Shown here one piece after another: positions 44,118 through 53,815 of a DNA stretch of 64,000 nt. Location of the stretch: positions 620,001 to 684,000 of the forward strand of contig NZ_KB907546.1 of assembly GCF_000382125.1 (NCBI RefSeq), given 5' to 3'. Source of the stretch: Eudoraea adriatica DSM 19308. Its GTDB lineage: Bacteria > Bacteroidota > Bacteroidia > Flavobacteriales > Flavobacteriaceae. The notes beneath the pieces are model-generated. The model was not told where the DNA came from and did not search any database. It saw only the letters and a list, made by a program, of their open reading frames with translations. Position numbers and translations under genes: made by a program. Every line of letters starts with the position of its first letter. Positions within the stretch are counted from its first letter, which is position 1.

Positions 44118-46322
44118 TTAAATAAATTTTTCAAGGATCCCTCGTACTCCTGAAACACTTTCAATATAATATTTGGCCTTCGTTTTTTGAATCCCAACTT
44201 TAACGGTTACTGCCTCTTCAGGAAGCTCCTGAAACATAAACTCATCGGTCCAGTCATCTCCGATAGCAAATATGAAATCATAATCCTTCTGGGGCAATAC
44301 TTTCATAGTCGCCCTGCCTTTATTGACATTACTACTTTTAATTTCCATCACCTTATTTCCATTTAGTATGCTAATATCATCATTGCCAATCAGACTGGTA
44401 AGTACGGTATTCAATTCTGCAGCTCTGTTGGCTCCAAAGTCGGGATCTGTATTTCTGTAATGCCAGGCCAGAGAATAATTCTTTTCTTCTATAAATGACC
44501 CGGGGGTCCTGTCTACAAATGATTCCAATACGGGGTATATTTTTTCCATCCAGTCCTTTTTAACATTTTCCAGCATTCTAAAATCTTCACCTTGTTCTGA
44601 TATCCATACACCATGTTCTACAATCATATTGTATTTCTTCGGCAAAAACCAGCGGCCAAACGTTTCTTTGTCCCGTCCGCTAATCAAATAAATATCGTTC
44701 CCTTCCTTTTCGTTCAATTGGTCCAATAGTTTAAATAGCGATTCATCCGGGCTTGCTTTTTGCGGATCAATTTTAAAGCCTGTTAATGTGCCATCATAAT
44801 CAATAAAGAACACTCGTTTTTTGGCCTTTTTGTAATTTTTAAGAATTGTAGTCAGGAGGTTTTCGGTCAGGCGTTTAGAAATATTAGTGGTTTCCCGGTT
44901 TTTTTGCGCTCTGAGGGAATTCATAAAGTCATTGGCCCATTTCTCAATATTATAGCGTTCAAGACGCCTTTGCAGAATTGTATTTCTTCTTTGCTGTTCT
45001 AATTCGGGCATATTTATTGCCTTGTAAAGCGTGTCTGCAATCTGTTCAAAATTATTTGGATTAATAAGTAAAGCTTCGTTCATTTCATTAGCAGAACCGG
45101 CCATTTCACTCAAAATAAGAACCCCGCTTTTATCTGTTCTGGTGGCAATGTATTCTTTGGCAACGAGGTTCATTCCATCTCTAATAGGCGTTAACCAGGC
45201 AATATCACTGGATGTATATAAATCAATTAAGTTTTCAAACGGCAGGGACCTGTAAAAATACCAGATAGGGGTCCAGCTAACCGTTGCTAATTCTCCATTA
45301 ATTCGCCCTACAAGTTCGTCAATCTCCCTTTTTAATAGTTGATATTGGGGCACATTAGATCTTGATGGTACTGCCAGTATAATAAGTCGGATCTTTTCTT
45401 TGTATTGCGGATATTTATCCAGGAAGTATTTAAATGCATGCAATCTTTTGGCAATACCTTTACTATAATCCAGACGATCAATAGATACTATTAATTTGGC
45501 ATCCGGACTTGATTTTTTATGGAGATCGAGTCTGCGCTGTAAATCGGACTGTTGCGCTTCACTTTGCTGTTGATGAATTTTAGCAGCCTCGCTAAATTTT
45601 TTGTAATCAATGCCCATCGGAAAGGAATCTGCCTTTACTATTCTGTCATCTACATAAATATCATCAAAACTAACTTCGTAACCAAGCAGCCTTCTGACAG
45701 AACTTAAAAAATGACGTTCATAATCGTACGTATGAAAACCTATTAAATCCGAACCTAATAATCCTTCCAGAATTTCTTCACGCCAGGGTAAGGTTCTGAA
45801 AATTTCATAGGAGGGGAAAGGAATATGCAGAAAGAATCCAATAGTTAAAGCTGGGCGTTTTTCCCTAACCATTTTTGGCACCAGCATTAATTGATAATCA
45901 TGTATCCAAATCGTATCATTTTCACCTGCCTTTTCAATTATTGCATCGGCAAATTTTTGGTTAACAGCCTTGTAAGTCAACCAGTTATCCAATTCAAATT
46001 CCGCATATTCCAAAAAATAGTGAAATAACGGCCAGATTGTTCGATTGCTGAACCCAAAATAATAACCGTTTACCTCGTCTTCATTTAGATTTAATTTGGA
46101 GGATCCATGTTTTGCGAGTGCTTTATCTATTTTAGGGGTGAGTTCTTCAGGAATCTCTTCGTCTGTAAGGCCGCTCCAACCAATCCACAGGCTATCGCCA
46201 CCAGAATGAACCGACTTCATACCGGTGGCAAGACCTCCCACACTTGGTATTGCAGTAATGCTTCCATTGCCAATTTGTAATTGAACAGGCAGTCTATTTG
46301 AGATTATGATAGTTTTGCTCAT
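44118..46322 (-). CDS. otsAB: Bifunctional trehalose-6-phosphate synthase/phosphatase
   Basis: A 734-residue fusion. Residues about 1-465 form the OtsA glycosyltransferase (GT20: SNRLPV at the start, NDTIWIHDYQLMLVPKM, SIDRLDYSKGIAKRL for UDP-glucose/phosphate binding, IRDGMNLVAKEY). Residues about 490-734 form the OtsB HAD phosphatase (FFIDYDGTLTGF with nucleophile Asp, and FAIGDDWTDEFMF). It makes trehalose from UDP-glucose and glucose-6-phosphate in the cytoplasm, for osmotic and stress protection. Divergent from a GH15 gene (102-bp gap), suggesting shared control of synthesis and breakdown. Confidence 0.95.
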   Translation of the reverse strand: MSKTIIISNRLPVQLQIGNGSITAIPSVGGLATGMKSVHSGGDSLWIGWSGLTDEEIPEELTPKIDKALAKHGSSKLNLNEDEVNGYYFGFSNRTIWPLFHYFLEYAEFELDNWLTYKAVNQKFADAIIEKAGENDTIWIHDYQLMLVPKMVREKRPALTIGFFLHIPFPSYEIFRTLPWREEILEGLLGSDLIGFHTYDYERHFLSSVRRLLGYEVSFDDIYVDDRIVKADSFPMGIDYKKFSEAAKIHQQQSEAQQSDLQRRLDLHKKSSPDAKLIVSIDRLDYSKGIAKRLHAFKYFLDKYPQYKEKIRLIILAVPSRSNVPQYQLLKREIDELVGRINGELATVSWTPIWYFYRSLPFENLIDLYTSSDIAWLTPIRDGMNLVAKEYIATRTDKSGVLILSEMAGSANEMNEALLINPNNFEQIADTLYKAINMPELEQQRRNTILQRRLERYNIEKWANDFMNSLRAQKNRETTNISKRLTENLLTTILKNYKKAKKRVFFIDYDGTLTGFKIDPQKASPDESLFKLLDQLNEKEGNDIYLISGRDKETFGRWFLPKKYNMIVEHGVWISEQGEDFRMLENVKKDWMEKIYPVLESFVDRTPGSFIEEKNYSLAWHYRNTDPDFGANRAAELNTVLTSLIGNDDISILNGNKVMEIKSSNVNKGRATMKVLPQKDYDFIFAIGDDWTDEFMFQELPEEAVTVKVGIQKTKAKYYIESVSGVRGILEKFI

Positions 46323-46424
46323 GAATTGGATAAAATTTAGGGGTATTGATTTTTATTTTTCTAAATTTCGGCAAATTGCAGGGCAATAACAATTAAAAAG
46401 AAACTTTTAGCGAATAATTCAAAT

Positions 46425-48224
46425 ATGGATAATTTAGATTATGGTATTATCGGCAATTGCAGGAGTGCAGCATTAATTTCTAAAACAGGATCCGTGGAGT
46501 GGTGCTGTTTGCCCGAATTTGATTCGTCTTCGGTTTTTGCAAAGATACTGGATGAGAAAATTGGGGGTAGTTTTGAAATACAAGTATCTGAAGAGTACAA
46601 AATAAGCCAGCAGTATAAAAAAAATACAGCTATCCTGATCACAAAATATTCCGATGGCACCAATGCTTTTGAACTTCATGATTTCATGCCAAGATATTAC
46701 ACGGAAAACGGAAAGTATCACGCACCTCCGGAATTGGCACGCCATATAAGACATATAAAAGGAAAACCAAAATTTAAAGTGCATTATGACCCCAAGCTCG
46801 AATATGCCATAGGGGAAACACGTTCCTATGTAAAGAAGAATTTTATTGTTAGCCTTACAGATAATAAAAAATTCGATACGGTCTTTTTATACACTTCTTT
46901 CAATAAAAATGCCGTTATGGAAGGAAGGGAAATAGAGGTATTAAAAAACGGGTACTTTTTACTGACATATAATGAGAAGATTTTACAACCAGATTCAAGG
47001 AAGATTTATTTGGACCTGGAAAACACTAAAGTCTATTGGTTGAACTGGACTAACAGAACGCCAAAATATAATCAGTATAATAAAGAAATTACCAGAAGTG
47101 CCATAACACTCAAACTTCTGAGCTATGATAAATCGGGAGCAATCCTTGCCGCTGCCACTACTTCATTGCCGGAAACTATAGGGGAGGTTAGAAATTGGGA
47201 TTACCGTTTTTGCTGGATACGGGATGCTTCTATGGTAATTAAAGTTATGGCTCAATTAGGGCATAAAAATGTTGCCAAAAGATACCTTCAGTTTATTATA
47301 GATCTTATTCCGGATAAGGACGAGAAGCTACAGATAATGTACGGCATAAATAAGGAAAAAAACCTGACAGAAGAGACCCTGGATCACCTAAGCGGATATA
47401 AGGGTTCTAAGCCGGTTCGCATAGGGAATGCTGCTTATGAACAAAAGCAAAATGACATATACGGTATTCTAATGGATGTAATTCACGCCCAGTTGGTAAA
47501 ATTCAAGACCAATATTGAGAACGGGGAAGAATTATGGGGGATAACCAAAGGTATTGTCTGGATCGTGGCCAGACACTGGAAAGAGGCCGATAAGGGAATT
47601 TGGGAATTAAGAACTGAAGAAAGGCATTTCACTTTTTCAAAAGTGCTTTGTTGGGTGGCAATTGACCGGGCTATAAAGGTTGCCAGAATACTTAAAAAAA
47701 CACGGAAATTAGAAAAATGGGTAGCATTGGAACAGGAAATCAAGCAGGATATCTATTCGAATTCATGGAATAGTAAGGTAAATGCATTTACCCAGTCTTA
47801 TGGATCGGAACACCTGGATGCCTCAGTCCTATTGATGGAATCTTATGGGTTTATTCACGCCAAAGATCCTAAATTCGTAAGCACGGTATTAGCCATAGAG
47901 AAGGAATTGAGCAACGACGGATTGATGTACAGATATAAGAATGAAGACGATTTTGGTTTGCCTTCATCATCATTTACCATTTGTACATTCTGGTTCATTA
48001 ACAGCCTTTTTAAAATAGGAGAGGAGGAACGCGCACAGAAGCTTTTTGATAAAATATTGGGCTACAGTAACCATCTTGGGCTTTTTAGTGAAGATATTGA
48101 TTTTAAAACAAAACGATTGCTTGGTAATTTTCCTCAGGCTTACTCACATTTGGCTTTGATAGAATGCGCTATCAATTTTGCCAATAAGGCGGGTGAACAG
48201 AAAGTTCTGGAATCCATGGGTTAA
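46425..48224 (+). CDS. Glycoside hydrolase family 15 (glucoamylase/trehalase-like)
   Basis: A 599-residue cytoplasmic enzyme with the GH15 plan: an N-terminal beta-sandwich (DYGIIGNCRSAALISKTGSVEW) and an (alpha/alpha)6 barrel from about residue 240 (VRNWDYRFCWIRDASM, GYKGSKPVRIGNAAYEQKQNDIYG, SEDIDFKTKRLLGNFPQAYSH). Catalytic glutamates fall in the YEQKQ/ELRTEERHF region and the closing GLFSEDID. GH15 includes bacterial trehalases, and this gene is divergent from otsAB, so trehalose cleavage is favoured over starch. No signal peptide. Substrate remains inferred. Confidence 0.9.
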   Translation: MDNLDYGIIGNCRSAALISKTGSVEWCCLPEFDSSSVFAKILDEKIGGSFEIQVSEEYKISQQYKKNTAILITKYSDGTNAFELHDFMPRYYTENGKYHAPPELARHIRHIKGKPKFKVHYDPKLEYAIGETRSYVKKNFIVSLTDNKKFDTVFLYTSFNKNAVMEGREIEVLKNGYFLLTYNEKILQPDSRKIYLDLENTKVYWLNWTNRTPKYNQYNKEITRSAITLKLLSYDKSGAILAAATTSLPETIGEVRNWDYRFCWIRDASMVIKVMAQLGHKNVAKRYLQFIIDLIPDKDEKLQIMYGINKEKNLTEETLDHLSGYKGSKPVRIGNAAYEQKQNDIYGILMDVIHAQLVKFKTNIENGEELWGITKGIVWIVARHWKEADKGIWELRTEERHFTFSKVLCWVAIDRAIKVARILKKTRKLEKWVALEQEIKQDIYSNSWNSKVNAFTQSYGSEHLDASVLLMESYGFIHAKDPKFVSTVLAIEKELSNDGLMYRYKNEDDFGLPSSSFTICTFWFINSLFKIGEEERAQKLFDKILGYSNHLGLFSEDIDFKTKRLLGNFPQAYSHLALIECAINFANKAGEQKVLESMG

Positions 48225-48269
48225 TATCTAAGTGGTATTTGCTTGGCAGGCTGTTTTACTTCTTCCAAT

Positions 48270-49706
48270 TCATTTAGTAATGATAATCGTTGCTACGGAC
48301 TTTATTTTTTTTAGTAGATCTGAAAAATGTTCTTCATTGGTAAACGGATTCATGATGGTAGCCCTCAGGTAAATAATTCCTTTAATTTTCGTTTGTACAA
48401 TGTAAAACGCCCCTTCTTCCAGTAATTTTTGTCGAATTTCTGAATTGATTTTATTCAGGGTTGCCAGGTCGGAGTCTTTTTCAACAAATCTGAAACACAA
48501 TATATTCGACATTGGTTTTACGGCTAATTCAAAACATGGGTCATTTGCTATGATTTTACCAAACTTTTGACCCTGATCATAAAGGGTTGTAACAAACGCA
48601 TCAAATACATCTTTGCCATAAATTTTTAGTAAGGTATACCAGTGAAGGCTCATCATGTATTTTGTGCATTCAAAAGTTCGCTTTGCAAGATTATACCAAT
48701 CTTCTTCTTTTGACTCCTGGAGTAAATAATCTGCTTTTTGCCTGAAAGTATTGTGTGAGTCAATACCATCTTTAAACAATAGCGCAGTTGTAATTGAAGG
48801 CATCATCATCATTTTATGTCCGTCAATTACCATGGAATCTGCCTTTTGCATACCTTTTAGTAATGACTTGTATTTTGATGAAAAGATGGCCCCGCCACCG
48901 TGCGCAGCGTCAATATGAAACCATATGCCTTTTTTCAGAGCAAAATCACCCATGGTATCCAGATCATCATAAATACCAGTGGCAGTTGAAGGTGCACTGC
49001 CTATAAGGGCAATTACTTCAAATCCTTCATTAATAGTTTTGTTATAGCTTTCTTCTAATAGCGCTGTTTTTAATGCAAAATTTTTATCTACAGCTATTTT
49101 TACAATTCCTTTTTTTCCAAACCCCATGATTCTTGCAGCTCTGTCTATGCAATAATGTGCTTCTTCCGAGACCATTATCGCCAACTTATTGGAAGTGCCA
49201 TTTGCCCAAATATCTTTCCGGGCAATTTTCTTGCGTGCGCTAAGAAGAGCAGTAAGATTTGCTAATGTTCCTCCTGAAGTTAAGAATCCATTGGATTTTT
49301 TGCTATACCCTATTTCCTTGCATAATTGTTCCACAACAACGCGCTCCATTGCTGTTGGAGCCATTCCCATTTCATAAACGCCCATCCCGTTGTTAAGAAT
49401 TGCATTCAGCATGCTTGTGAGACCGGTCAGTGGCGCAACCGGACTTATCTGATGGCCCATATAATGGGGGTGATGAAGGTGAATGCTTCTCTTTATGATT
49501 TCATTGTTCAGATCGGATGGTTTTCCATGTAAAAGAAAATTGTTCCAGAATTTGTATTCTTCATCAGGTTCTTCCCAATTGATAACTTTTGATGAAGTAC
49601 TATTAATCGTATTATTCAGATGATCGGCCAGAATATCCACTAATTGATGCCCCTTTTCTCTAAAGTCTTCGGGGGAATACGCGGCTTTTAAAAGTTGTTT
49701 CTCCAT
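48270..49706 (-). CDS. Group II PLP-dependent amino-acid decarboxylase
   Basis: A 478-residue enzyme of the aromatic-L-amino-acid/glutamate decarboxylase type. The cofactor Lys is 298 in VIDGHKMMM; the stacking His is 184 in EEAHYCIDRA and the ring-nitrogen Asp is 266 in HIDAAHGGG. The N-terminal HHPHYMGHQISPV block is characteristic of the family. Possible substrates are aspartate, 2,4-diaminobutyrate, glutamate or an aromatic amino acid; the sequence alone does not decide. Monocistronic, convergent with the GH15 gene. Confidence 0.88.
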   Translation of the reverse strand: MEKQLLKAAYSPEDFREKGHQLVDILADHLNNTINSTSSKVINWEEPDEEYKFWNNFLLHGKPSDLNNEIIKRSIHLHHPHYMGHQISPVAPLTGLTSMLNAILNNGMGVYEMGMAPTAMERVVVEQLCKEIGYSKKSNGFLTSGGTLANLTALLSARKKIARKDIWANGTSNKLAIMVSEEAHYCIDRAARIMGFGKKGIVKIAVDKNFALKTALLEESYNKTINEGFEVIALIGSAPSTATGIYDDLDTMGDFALKKGIWFHIDAAHGGGAIFSSKYKSLLKGMQKADSMVIDGHKMMMMPSITTALLFKDGIDSHNTFRQKADYLLQESKEEDWYNLAKRTFECTKYMMSLHWYTLLKIYGKDVFDAFVTTLYDQGQKFGKIIANDPCFELAVKPMSNILCFRFVEKDSDLATLNKINSEIRQKLLEEGAFYIVQTKIKGIIYLRATIMNPFTNEEHFSDLLKKIKSVATIIITK

Positions 49707-49831
49707 GCTCTAAAATTAGAAAGTTAGCTTATGCCAAACAAGCTTTACTTTTTTATTTCACTGGCAAGGAAAAAGGACCGCAGATATTCAAACTTGTGTT
49801 TGACAAGTATAACAAATCGGTAATGTTTCGC

Positions 49832-49839
49832 TAAATTTG
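49832..49839 (+). promoter_or_regulatory. -7-like element before the M49 peptidase
   Basis: TAAATTTG, an exact TAnnTTTG match, 27 bases before the ATG at 49867. No TTG is found at the usual spacing upstream, so the -33 part is weak or absent. Confidence 0.4.
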
Positions 49840-49866
49840 CAGGATTAAATATAAACTTATAAAATC

Positions 49867-51897
49867 ATGAAATTGAAACATGTTGTAAGTAGTTTTCTGT
49901 TAATATTGGCATTATGGTCTTGTAAGGAAAAAGTAATGCCGGAGGAGACAGTTATTGTTGCTGATAAGGAATTTGAATACGTAGTAGATCAATTTGCAGA
50001 CCTGAGGGTTCTGCGATATCAGGTTCCGGGATTTGAAGAACTCACCTTAAAAGAAAAGAAATTAGTTTATTATTTGACACAAGCCGGTTTGGCGGGAAGA
50101 GACATTATATGGGATCAGAATTACCGTCATAATCTGCAAATCAGGGAGGCATTGGAAAATATATATAACTCCTTTTCGGGGGATAAATCTACTTATGACT
50201 GGAATGAATTTGAAGTTTATTTAAAACGGGTCTGGTTCTCCAACGGCATTCATCATCATTATTCGAACGATAAGATAAAGCCTGGTTTTTCTAAAGAATA
50301 TTTAAATTATTTACTAGCTGAAACAAATACGGAATTGAAAGGAGAACCTTTTGAGGTAATTTTCAATGAAATAGATAGCAAAAAAGTAAATAAGAAGAAA
50401 GGAGTGGACAATGTGGCCTCCTCAGCAGTTAATTTTTATGCCCGGGATATTACCGATGCCGATGTGGATGCATTTTATAAAACGGCATATAAAGGCCCGG
50501 AAGGCCGCCCGATAGAAACTGGTTTGAATTCTACACTGGTAAGGGAGAACGGCAAATTAGTTGAAAAGGTTTGGAAATCCGGGGGTTTATATGGTGCAGC
50601 GATAGACGAAATAATTAAATGGCTGGAAAAAGCAAGGACTGTTGCTGAAAATGAAAAACAAGCCAGGACTTTGGAGTTGCTTATTGAATATTACCAAACA
50701 GGAAGTCTGGACGTATGGGATTCCTACGCCATAGAATGGGCGACTTCAACGCAAGGTAATATAGACTGGATAAATGGCTTTATAGAAGTGTATAATGATC
50801 CGAAGGGTTATAGAGGATCGTATGAGAGCATCATTCAAATAAATGATTTTGATATGTCAAGAAAAATGGCTGTGCTCTCTGAAAATGCGCAATGGTTTGA
50901 AGATAGTTCTACCTTAATGGAAGAACATAAAAAGGATAATGTGGTAGGGGTTTCTTATAAGACCGTAAATGTTGCCGGAGAGGCCGGTGATGCTTCCCCA
51001 AGCACGCCAATTGGCGTAAACCTCCCTAATAATAATTGGATACGACAGCAGCATGGGAGTAAGTCTGTGTCACTGGGAAATATTGTCGATGCATACAGTA
51101 ATGCCGGAGGGAGTGGAAGATTGAAAGAATTTGCCAATGATGAAGAGGAGATCAGGCTGGAAGAAAAATACGGCAAGCTGGCTGATAAATTGCATACTGC
51201 ATTACATGAGGTAATAGGTCATGCTTCTGGACAAATAAATCCTGGAGTAGGACAACCAAAGGAAACCCTGAAAAATTACAGATCAACTATAGAAGAGGGT
51301 AGAGCAGACCTGGTAGGACTGTATTTTGCAATGGATCCCAAGCTGGAAGAATTGGGTCTGGTAGAAAATTGGGAAGAAACTGCTAAAGCCTCATATGACG
51401 GGTATATAAGAAATGGTCTCATTGTACAATTGATTCGACTGGAATTGGGTGATGATGTGGAAGAAGATCATATGGTAAACAGACAGTGGGTATCGGCCTG
51501 GGTATTTGAAAAAGGTAAGCCCGACAATGTTATAGAAAAATTAACCAGGGATGGTAAGACATATTACAATATCAATGATTACGAGGCATTACGTGAATTA
51601 TTTGGAGAATTATTACGTGAAACGCAAAGGATAAAGTCTGAAGGCGACTTCAAAGCTGCCCAGGAATTGGTAGAAGGTTATGGGGTTAAAGTTGATCAGG
51701 CCCTTCACGCTGAGGTGCTGGATAGAAATGCACAATTTGAGTCTGCACCCTATAGTGGCTTTGTAAACCCTGTACTGATCCCAGCTACTAATGATGAAGG
51801 TGAAATTATTGAAGTTAATATAGTCCAGCCTGAGAGTTTTGAGGAGCAAATGTTAAACTATTCTGCTACCTATGGTACCCTAAGCACTCAGAATTAA
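49867..51897 (+). CDS. M49 family dipeptidyl-peptidase III-like lipoprotein
   Basis: A 676-residue lipoprotein (lipobox ALWSC, Cys19). The M49 zinc site HEVIGH is at residues 447-452, with the downstream ligand in IEEGRADLVGLYF (Glu476/477). Dipeptidyl-peptidase III removes N-terminal dipeptides; bacterial lipoprotein forms act in the periplasm or at the outer membrane. Such proteins are sometimes mislabelled as dihydrofolate reductase in databases; nothing here supports that. Followed by a strong terminator. Confidence 0.92.
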   Translation: MKLKHVVSSFLLILALWSCKEKVMPEETVIVADKEFEYVVDQFADLRVLRYQVPGFEELTLKEKKLVYYLTQAGLAGRDIIWDQNYRHNLQIREALENIYNSFSGDKSTYDWNEFEVYLKRVWFSNGIHHHYSNDKIKPGFSKEYLNYLLAETNTELKGEPFEVIFNEIDSKKVNKKKGVDNVASSAVNFYARDITDADVDAFYKTAYKGPEGRPIETGLNSTLVRENGKLVEKVWKSGGLYGAAIDEIIKWLEKARTVAENEKQARTLELLIEYYQTGSLDVWDSYAIEWATSTQGNIDWINGFIEVYNDPKGYRGSYESIIQINDFDMSRKMAVLSENAQWFEDSSTLMEEHKKDNVVGVSYKTVNVAGEAGDASPSTPIGVNLPNNNWIRQQHGSKSVSLGNIVDAYSNAGGSGRLKEFANDEEEIRLEEKYGKLADKLHTALHEVIGHASGQINPGVGQPKETLKNYRSTIEEGRADLVGLYFAMDPKLEELGLVENWEETAKASYDGYIRNGLIVQLIRLELGDDVEEDHMVNRQWVSAWVFEKGKPDNVIEKLTRDGKTYYNINDYEALRELFGELLRETQRIKSEGDFKAAQELVEGYGVKVDQALHAEVLDRNAQFESAPYSGFVNPVLIPATNDEGEIIEVNIVQPESFEEQMLNYSATYGTLSTQN

Positions 51898-51932
51898 ATG
51901 TATAAAAATTTATACAGGATCGTTCAATTTAA

Positions 51933-51958
51933 AAAAACCGCTCAATCGAGCGGTTTTT
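51933..51958. terminator. Bidirectional intrinsic terminator
   Basis: CCGCTC / GAGCGG stem (51938-51943 with 51948-51953), four-base loop, flanked by A-run and T-run. It closes both the M49 gene and the fatty-acid oxidation operon. Confidence 0.8.
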
Positions 51959-51983
51959 CTTATCCAAAATAAATTGAATTCAA

Positions 51984-53795
51984 TTAGTCAAAACTATAAC
52001 TGTTATCTGAAGCAACCTTGTCCGCAATTTGTTCTCTGAGTTCCGCAACATTAGGCTGATTAGTATATTTAGTAAATCGTTTTAATCCCATAAGCATCAT
52101 GCGTTGCTCATCCCCTTCAGAAAATGAAACTATAGCTTCCTTGCCTTTTTGAATAATAGTATCCACTGCATTGTATAAATAAAGCCTGGACATTGCAATT
52201 TGTGTGGATTGATTTTCTTCTCCGAATCTTTTAGCATTCTTCTCCGTTCTGAGAATGGTAGATTCGGCCATGTAAATCTCTATTAATATGTCTGCTGCAG
52301 CTAATAATACCTGTTGGTGCTTTTCCAGATCAGTGCCAAATTTCTGTACAGCGCTTCCGGCGACCATCAGAAACACCTTTTTAAGTCGTGCAATTATATC
52401 ATTTTCTTCAGAAAAGAGTTCGGAATAATCGGGTGTGTCAAAAGACGGTATTCCCATAAGTTCTTCAGCCACCTTTGTTGCGGGTCCCAATAAATCTACA
52501 TGACCTTTCATCGCTTTTTTTACCAGCATACCAACTGCCAACATCCTGTTTATTTCGTTGGTTCCCTCATAAATACGGGATATACGTGCATCTCTCCACG
52601 CCGATTCCATTGGTGTATCTGCGCTAAAGCCCATTCCACCAAAAATCTGGATACCTTCGTCTGTAGTTTGTTGAACATCTTCAGAAACTGCTACCTTGAG
52701 TATTGAGCATTCTATAGCATATTCTTCTACACCTTTAAGTTCCGCCTCCTGGTGTGAATTACCCTCAGCGACGCGTATTGCTATCCGATCTTCAATATTC
52801 TTGGCCGCCCTGTAACTGGCAGACTCTCCCGCATAAGCATTCGTTGCCATTTGAGCAACCTTTGCTTTAACCGCTCCGAAATTTATAATAGGAGTTTTAA
52901 ATTGAATCCTTTCATTGGCATACTTAACAGCCTCTCCAAGCACTCTCCTTTGCGCTTCAAGGCATGCTGCAGCTAACTTTATTCTTCCAATATTAAGAGC
53001 ATTCATTGCAATCTTAAATCCATTTCCTCGTTCCGAAAGCATATTTTCAACAGGTACTTTTGTATTACTAAAAAACACCTGTCGGGTAGAGGAGGAGTGA
53101 ATTCCTAACTTATTTTCTTCATCCCCCAAAGCTATTCCGTTTGAAGGATCATTTTCAACAATAAAACCTGTAATGTTCTTATCATCTTCAATTCTGGCAA
53201 AAACAATGAATAACTTGCAGAAGCCGGCATTGGAAATCCACATTTTTTGCCCACTAATAAGATAATGCTTCCCATCTTTGGACAAAACTGCCTTTGTTTT
53301 ACCGGAATTTGCATCAGATCCTGCACCCGGCTCAGTAAGACAGTAAGCTCCAAACCATTCACCAGAAGCCAGTTTGGGCACATATTTCTTTTTTTGCGCT
53401 TCAGTACCATAAAGGGTTATTGGCATAGTACCTATGCCGGTGTGTGCTCCAAAAGCCGTGCTAAATGAACCAGTAGCCCCGGAAATATAATCACATACGA
53501 GCATGGTAGATACGAATCCCATCCCCAAACCTCCATAGGCTTCAGGAACAGCAACACTTAACAGGCCTAATTCACCTGCTTTGCGCATACATTCTTCAGT
53601 ATAGGCATAATCCTTTTTTTCAAATCTTTCCCAATGCCCCCAAAGCTCACGGTCTACAAATTCCTTGGTGCTCTCGCGCATCATTTTTTGCTCTTCGGTC
53701 AGATCTTCCAGCGTAAAAATATCTTCGCAATTTGTTTTTTTTACTAAAAACTGACCGCCACGTAAGATATCCTTGTTCATTGTTTCGGTACTCAT
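51984..53795 (-). CDS. fadE: Acyl-CoA dehydrogenase (FadE-type, long form)
   Basis: A 603-residue flavin enzyme catalysing the first step of beta-oxidation, acyl-CoA to enoyl-CoA. The acyl-CoA dehydrogenase domains cover about residues 30-420 (YCLTEPGAGSDANSG; WISNAGF; FGGMGFSADTPMESAWRDARI). The catalytic Glu lies in IYEGTNEINRM. A 180-residue C-terminal extension, as in VLCAD-like and Bacillus subtilis FadE proteins, follows. Last gene of the marR-fadN-fadA-fadE operon (20 bases after fadA), closed by the shared terminator. Confidence 0.93.
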   Translation of the reverse strand: MSTETMNKDILRGGQFLVKKTNCEDIFTLEDLTEEQKMMRESTKEFVDRELWGHWERFEKKDYAYTEECMRKAGELGLLSVAVPEAYGGLGMGFVSTMLVCDYISGATGSFSTAFGAHTGIGTMPITLYGTEAQKKKYVPKLASGEWFGAYCLTEPGAGSDANSGKTKAVLSKDGKHYLISGQKMWISNAGFCKLFIVFARIEDDKNITGFIVENDPSNGIALGDEENKLGIHSSSTRQVFFSNTKVPVENMLSERGNGFKIAMNALNIGRIKLAAACLEAQRRVLGEAVKYANERIQFKTPIINFGAVKAKVAQMATNAYAGESASYRAAKNIEDRIAIRVAEGNSHQEAELKGVEEYAIECSILKVAVSEDVQQTTDEGIQIFGGMGFSADTPMESAWRDARISRIYEGTNEINRMLAVGMLVKKAMKGHVDLLGPATKVAEELMGIPSFDTPDYSELFSEENDIIARLKKVFLMVAGSAVQKFGTDLEKHQQVLLAAADILIEIYMAESTILRTEKNAKRFGEENQSTQIAMSRLYLYNAVDTIIQKGKEAIVSFSEGDEQRMMLMGLKRFTKYTNQPNVAELREQIADKVASDNSYSFD

Positions 53796-53815
53796 TTTAT
53801 TTTCTTTTTAAGATA

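Noticed and set aside
49867-51897. Possible dihydrofolate reductase, a label sometimes given to such proteins
   Set aside because: The protein has HEVIGH and EEGRAD zinc-site motifs of M49 peptidases and a lipoprotein signal; nothing resembles a DHFR.
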